A stretch of DNA of 6,072 nt from Candidatus Methylomirabilota bacterium (GTDB taxonomy: Bacteria > Methylomirabilota > Methylomirabilia > Methylomirabilales > JACPAU01), in the NCBI GenBank assembly GCA_016180705.1, contig JACPAU010000209.1, positions 1-6,072 of the forward strand. Reading direction: 5' to 3'. This document shows, one piece after another, positions 5,297-6,072 of the stretch. Under the pieces are notes generated by a model, which saw nothing but the letters and a program-made list of their open reading frames with translations, searched no databases and was not told the origin of the DNA. Each line of letters begins with the position of its first letter. Position 1 is the first letter of the stretch. Position numbers and translations under genes: made by a program.

Positions 5297-6072
5297 ATGA
5301 AGGGGTCCATCGGCAACAAGATCCTGCTGGGGTTTTTGGCGGTGATCGCGACCACCGCCGCCCTGGGCGGCGGCCTCGCGGTGCTCCTGCCCAACATCCC
5401 CTCGCGGGACGCCATCAGCGCCTTCTCGGCCCTCCTCGTGGGCGCCCTCCTGGCCAAGGTCCTCTCGGCCCGGATCGCCCGGGAGGTCGGGGCGTTGGCG
5501 CTGGCCAGCAAGGTCCTGAGCGAGGGAGACCTGACGAAGGACGTAGCGGTCCACTCCGACGACGAGCTGGGCGCGCTCGCTGCGGCCTTCAACCAGATGG
5601 TGCTGAGCCTGCGGAGCATCGTGCGGGAGGCGAAGGCCACGGCGGAAAAGGTCACCGCCTCCGCGACGGCCCTCTCCGGCTCCGCGGAGCAGATGAACGC
5701 CTCCACGGAGGAGATCGGCGCGACCGTCGAGCAGATCGCCAAGGGGGCGGAACACCAGGCCGAACTGGTGGAGAAGACCTCCAAGGTCATGCGGGAGATG
5801 GCCTCGGCCATCAACGAGATCGCCAACCGGGCCAAGTCGGCCGCCGAGGCGGCGGCCGAGGCCGGCTACACCGCCCAGTCGGGCGGGCGCTCGGCCCAGG
5901 AGGCGATGACCAAGATGAAGGAGGTCTTCAGCATCCTGGAGTCCTCCACCGCGAACGTGAAGGGCTTCTCCACCAAGACGCAGCAGAGCGGGACCATCGT
6001 GGACGTCATCACCAGGATCGCCCAGCAGACCCACCTGTTGGCTCTCAACGCCACCATCGAGGCGGCCCGGGC
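5297..6072 (+). CDS. Methyl-accepting chemotaxis protein lacking an extracytoplasmic sensor domain (3' end cut by window)
   Basis: An open frame starts at ATG 5297, with a strong AAGGAGG 8 nt upstream, and runs off the window after 258 codons. Residues 9-31 and about 39-57 are two hydrophobic helices joined by only about 7 polar residues (PNIPSRD), so no ligand-binding domain lies between them. HAMP follows (about 58-110, with LSEGDLTKDVAV and DDELGALAAAFNQM). A long Ala/Glu-rich coiled coil comes next, containing EEI/EQI segments typical of methylation helices. The last residues visible, IAQQTHLLALNATIEAAR (241-258), enter the conserved MCP hairpin region that contacts CheA and CheW. The His in QTHLLALN replaces the commoner Asn, a known family variation. 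The missing part should hold the hairpin tip, the return helix and perhaps a C-terminal CheR/CheB tether. It is a likely substrate of the adjacent CheR. Its input could be membrane state, a partner protein or a cytoplasmic C-terminal domain beyond the window. Confidence 0.93.
   Translation, partial: MKGSIGNKILLGFLAVIATTAALGGGLAVLLPNIPSRDAISAFSALLVGALLAKVLSARIAREVGALALASKVLSEGDLTKDVAVHSDDELGALAAAFNQMVLSLRSIVREAKATAEKVTASATALSGSAEQMNASTEEIGATVEQIAKGAEHQAELVEKTSKVMREMASAINEIANRAKSAAEAAAEAGYTAQSGGRSAQEAMTKMKEVFSILESSTANVKGFSTKTQQSGTIVDVITRIAQQTHLLALNATIEAAR

Noticed and set aside
5837..5859. 9-bp inverted repeat TCGGCCGCC/GGCGGCCGA
   Set aside because: It falls inside MCP codons for an Ala/Glu repeat and is explained by coding sequence and GC bias.
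5180..6034. 284-codon minus-strand open frame opposite the MCP
   Set aside because: It has Gly/Arg/Leu-biased sequence with no domain, and the opposite strand encodes an unmistakable HAMP/MCP protein with a strong ribosome binding site.

Overview
This is a very GC-rich bacterial window with strongly G/C-biased third codon positions. It carries four complete protein genes, one partial gene and one out-of-frame gene fragment. No rRNA, tRNA, CRISPR array, insertion sequence or phage gene is visible. The chemotaxis genes point to a motile, environmental bacterium. GC-rich Methylomirabilota/Rokubacteria-type or deltaproteobacterial lineages would fit, but the sequence alone does not decide this.

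Left part, minus strand: bases 1-138 are non-coding and hold two abutting perfect hairpins, with a weaker third beside them. Then come two tandem paralogues of the CNNM/CorC (DUF21-CBS-CorC_HlyC) membrane protein family, at 2644-1385 and 1392-139. They are read leftward and overlap by 8 nt (ATGAATGA), so they form a translationally coupled pair. Each copy has lost different conserved transmembrane residues.

Middle: an intergenic region (2645-2854), less GC-rich in its central part, separates the CNNM pair from the divergent plus-strand genes. A c-di-GMP phosphodiesterase-type gene (PAS remnant, GAF, HD-GYP) ends at 4287. The start of its PAS domain lies in a different reading frame (from 2855), so the gene has either suffered a frame-changing deletion or contains a sequence error. 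A chemoreceptor methyltransferase gene, cheR, follows 9 nt later.

Right part: a sigma70-like promoter overlaps the cheR stop codon. It precedes a methyl-accepting chemotaxis protein (MCP) that starts at 5297 and runs off the window. Its N-terminus is two closely spaced membrane helices with no extracytoplasmic sensor, followed by HAMP and the signalling helices.

The plus-strand genes form a small signalling locus: an HD-GYP enzyme that would lower c-di-GMP, an enzyme that methylates chemoreceptors, and a likely substrate for that enzyme. CheA, CheW, CheB and CheY are not in the window. Apart from the broken PAS domain, these are recognisable families. I do not see a clearly new system. The points most worth a second look are the PAS frame disruption, the asymmetric CNNM pair, the sensorless receptor and the structured region at the left edge.
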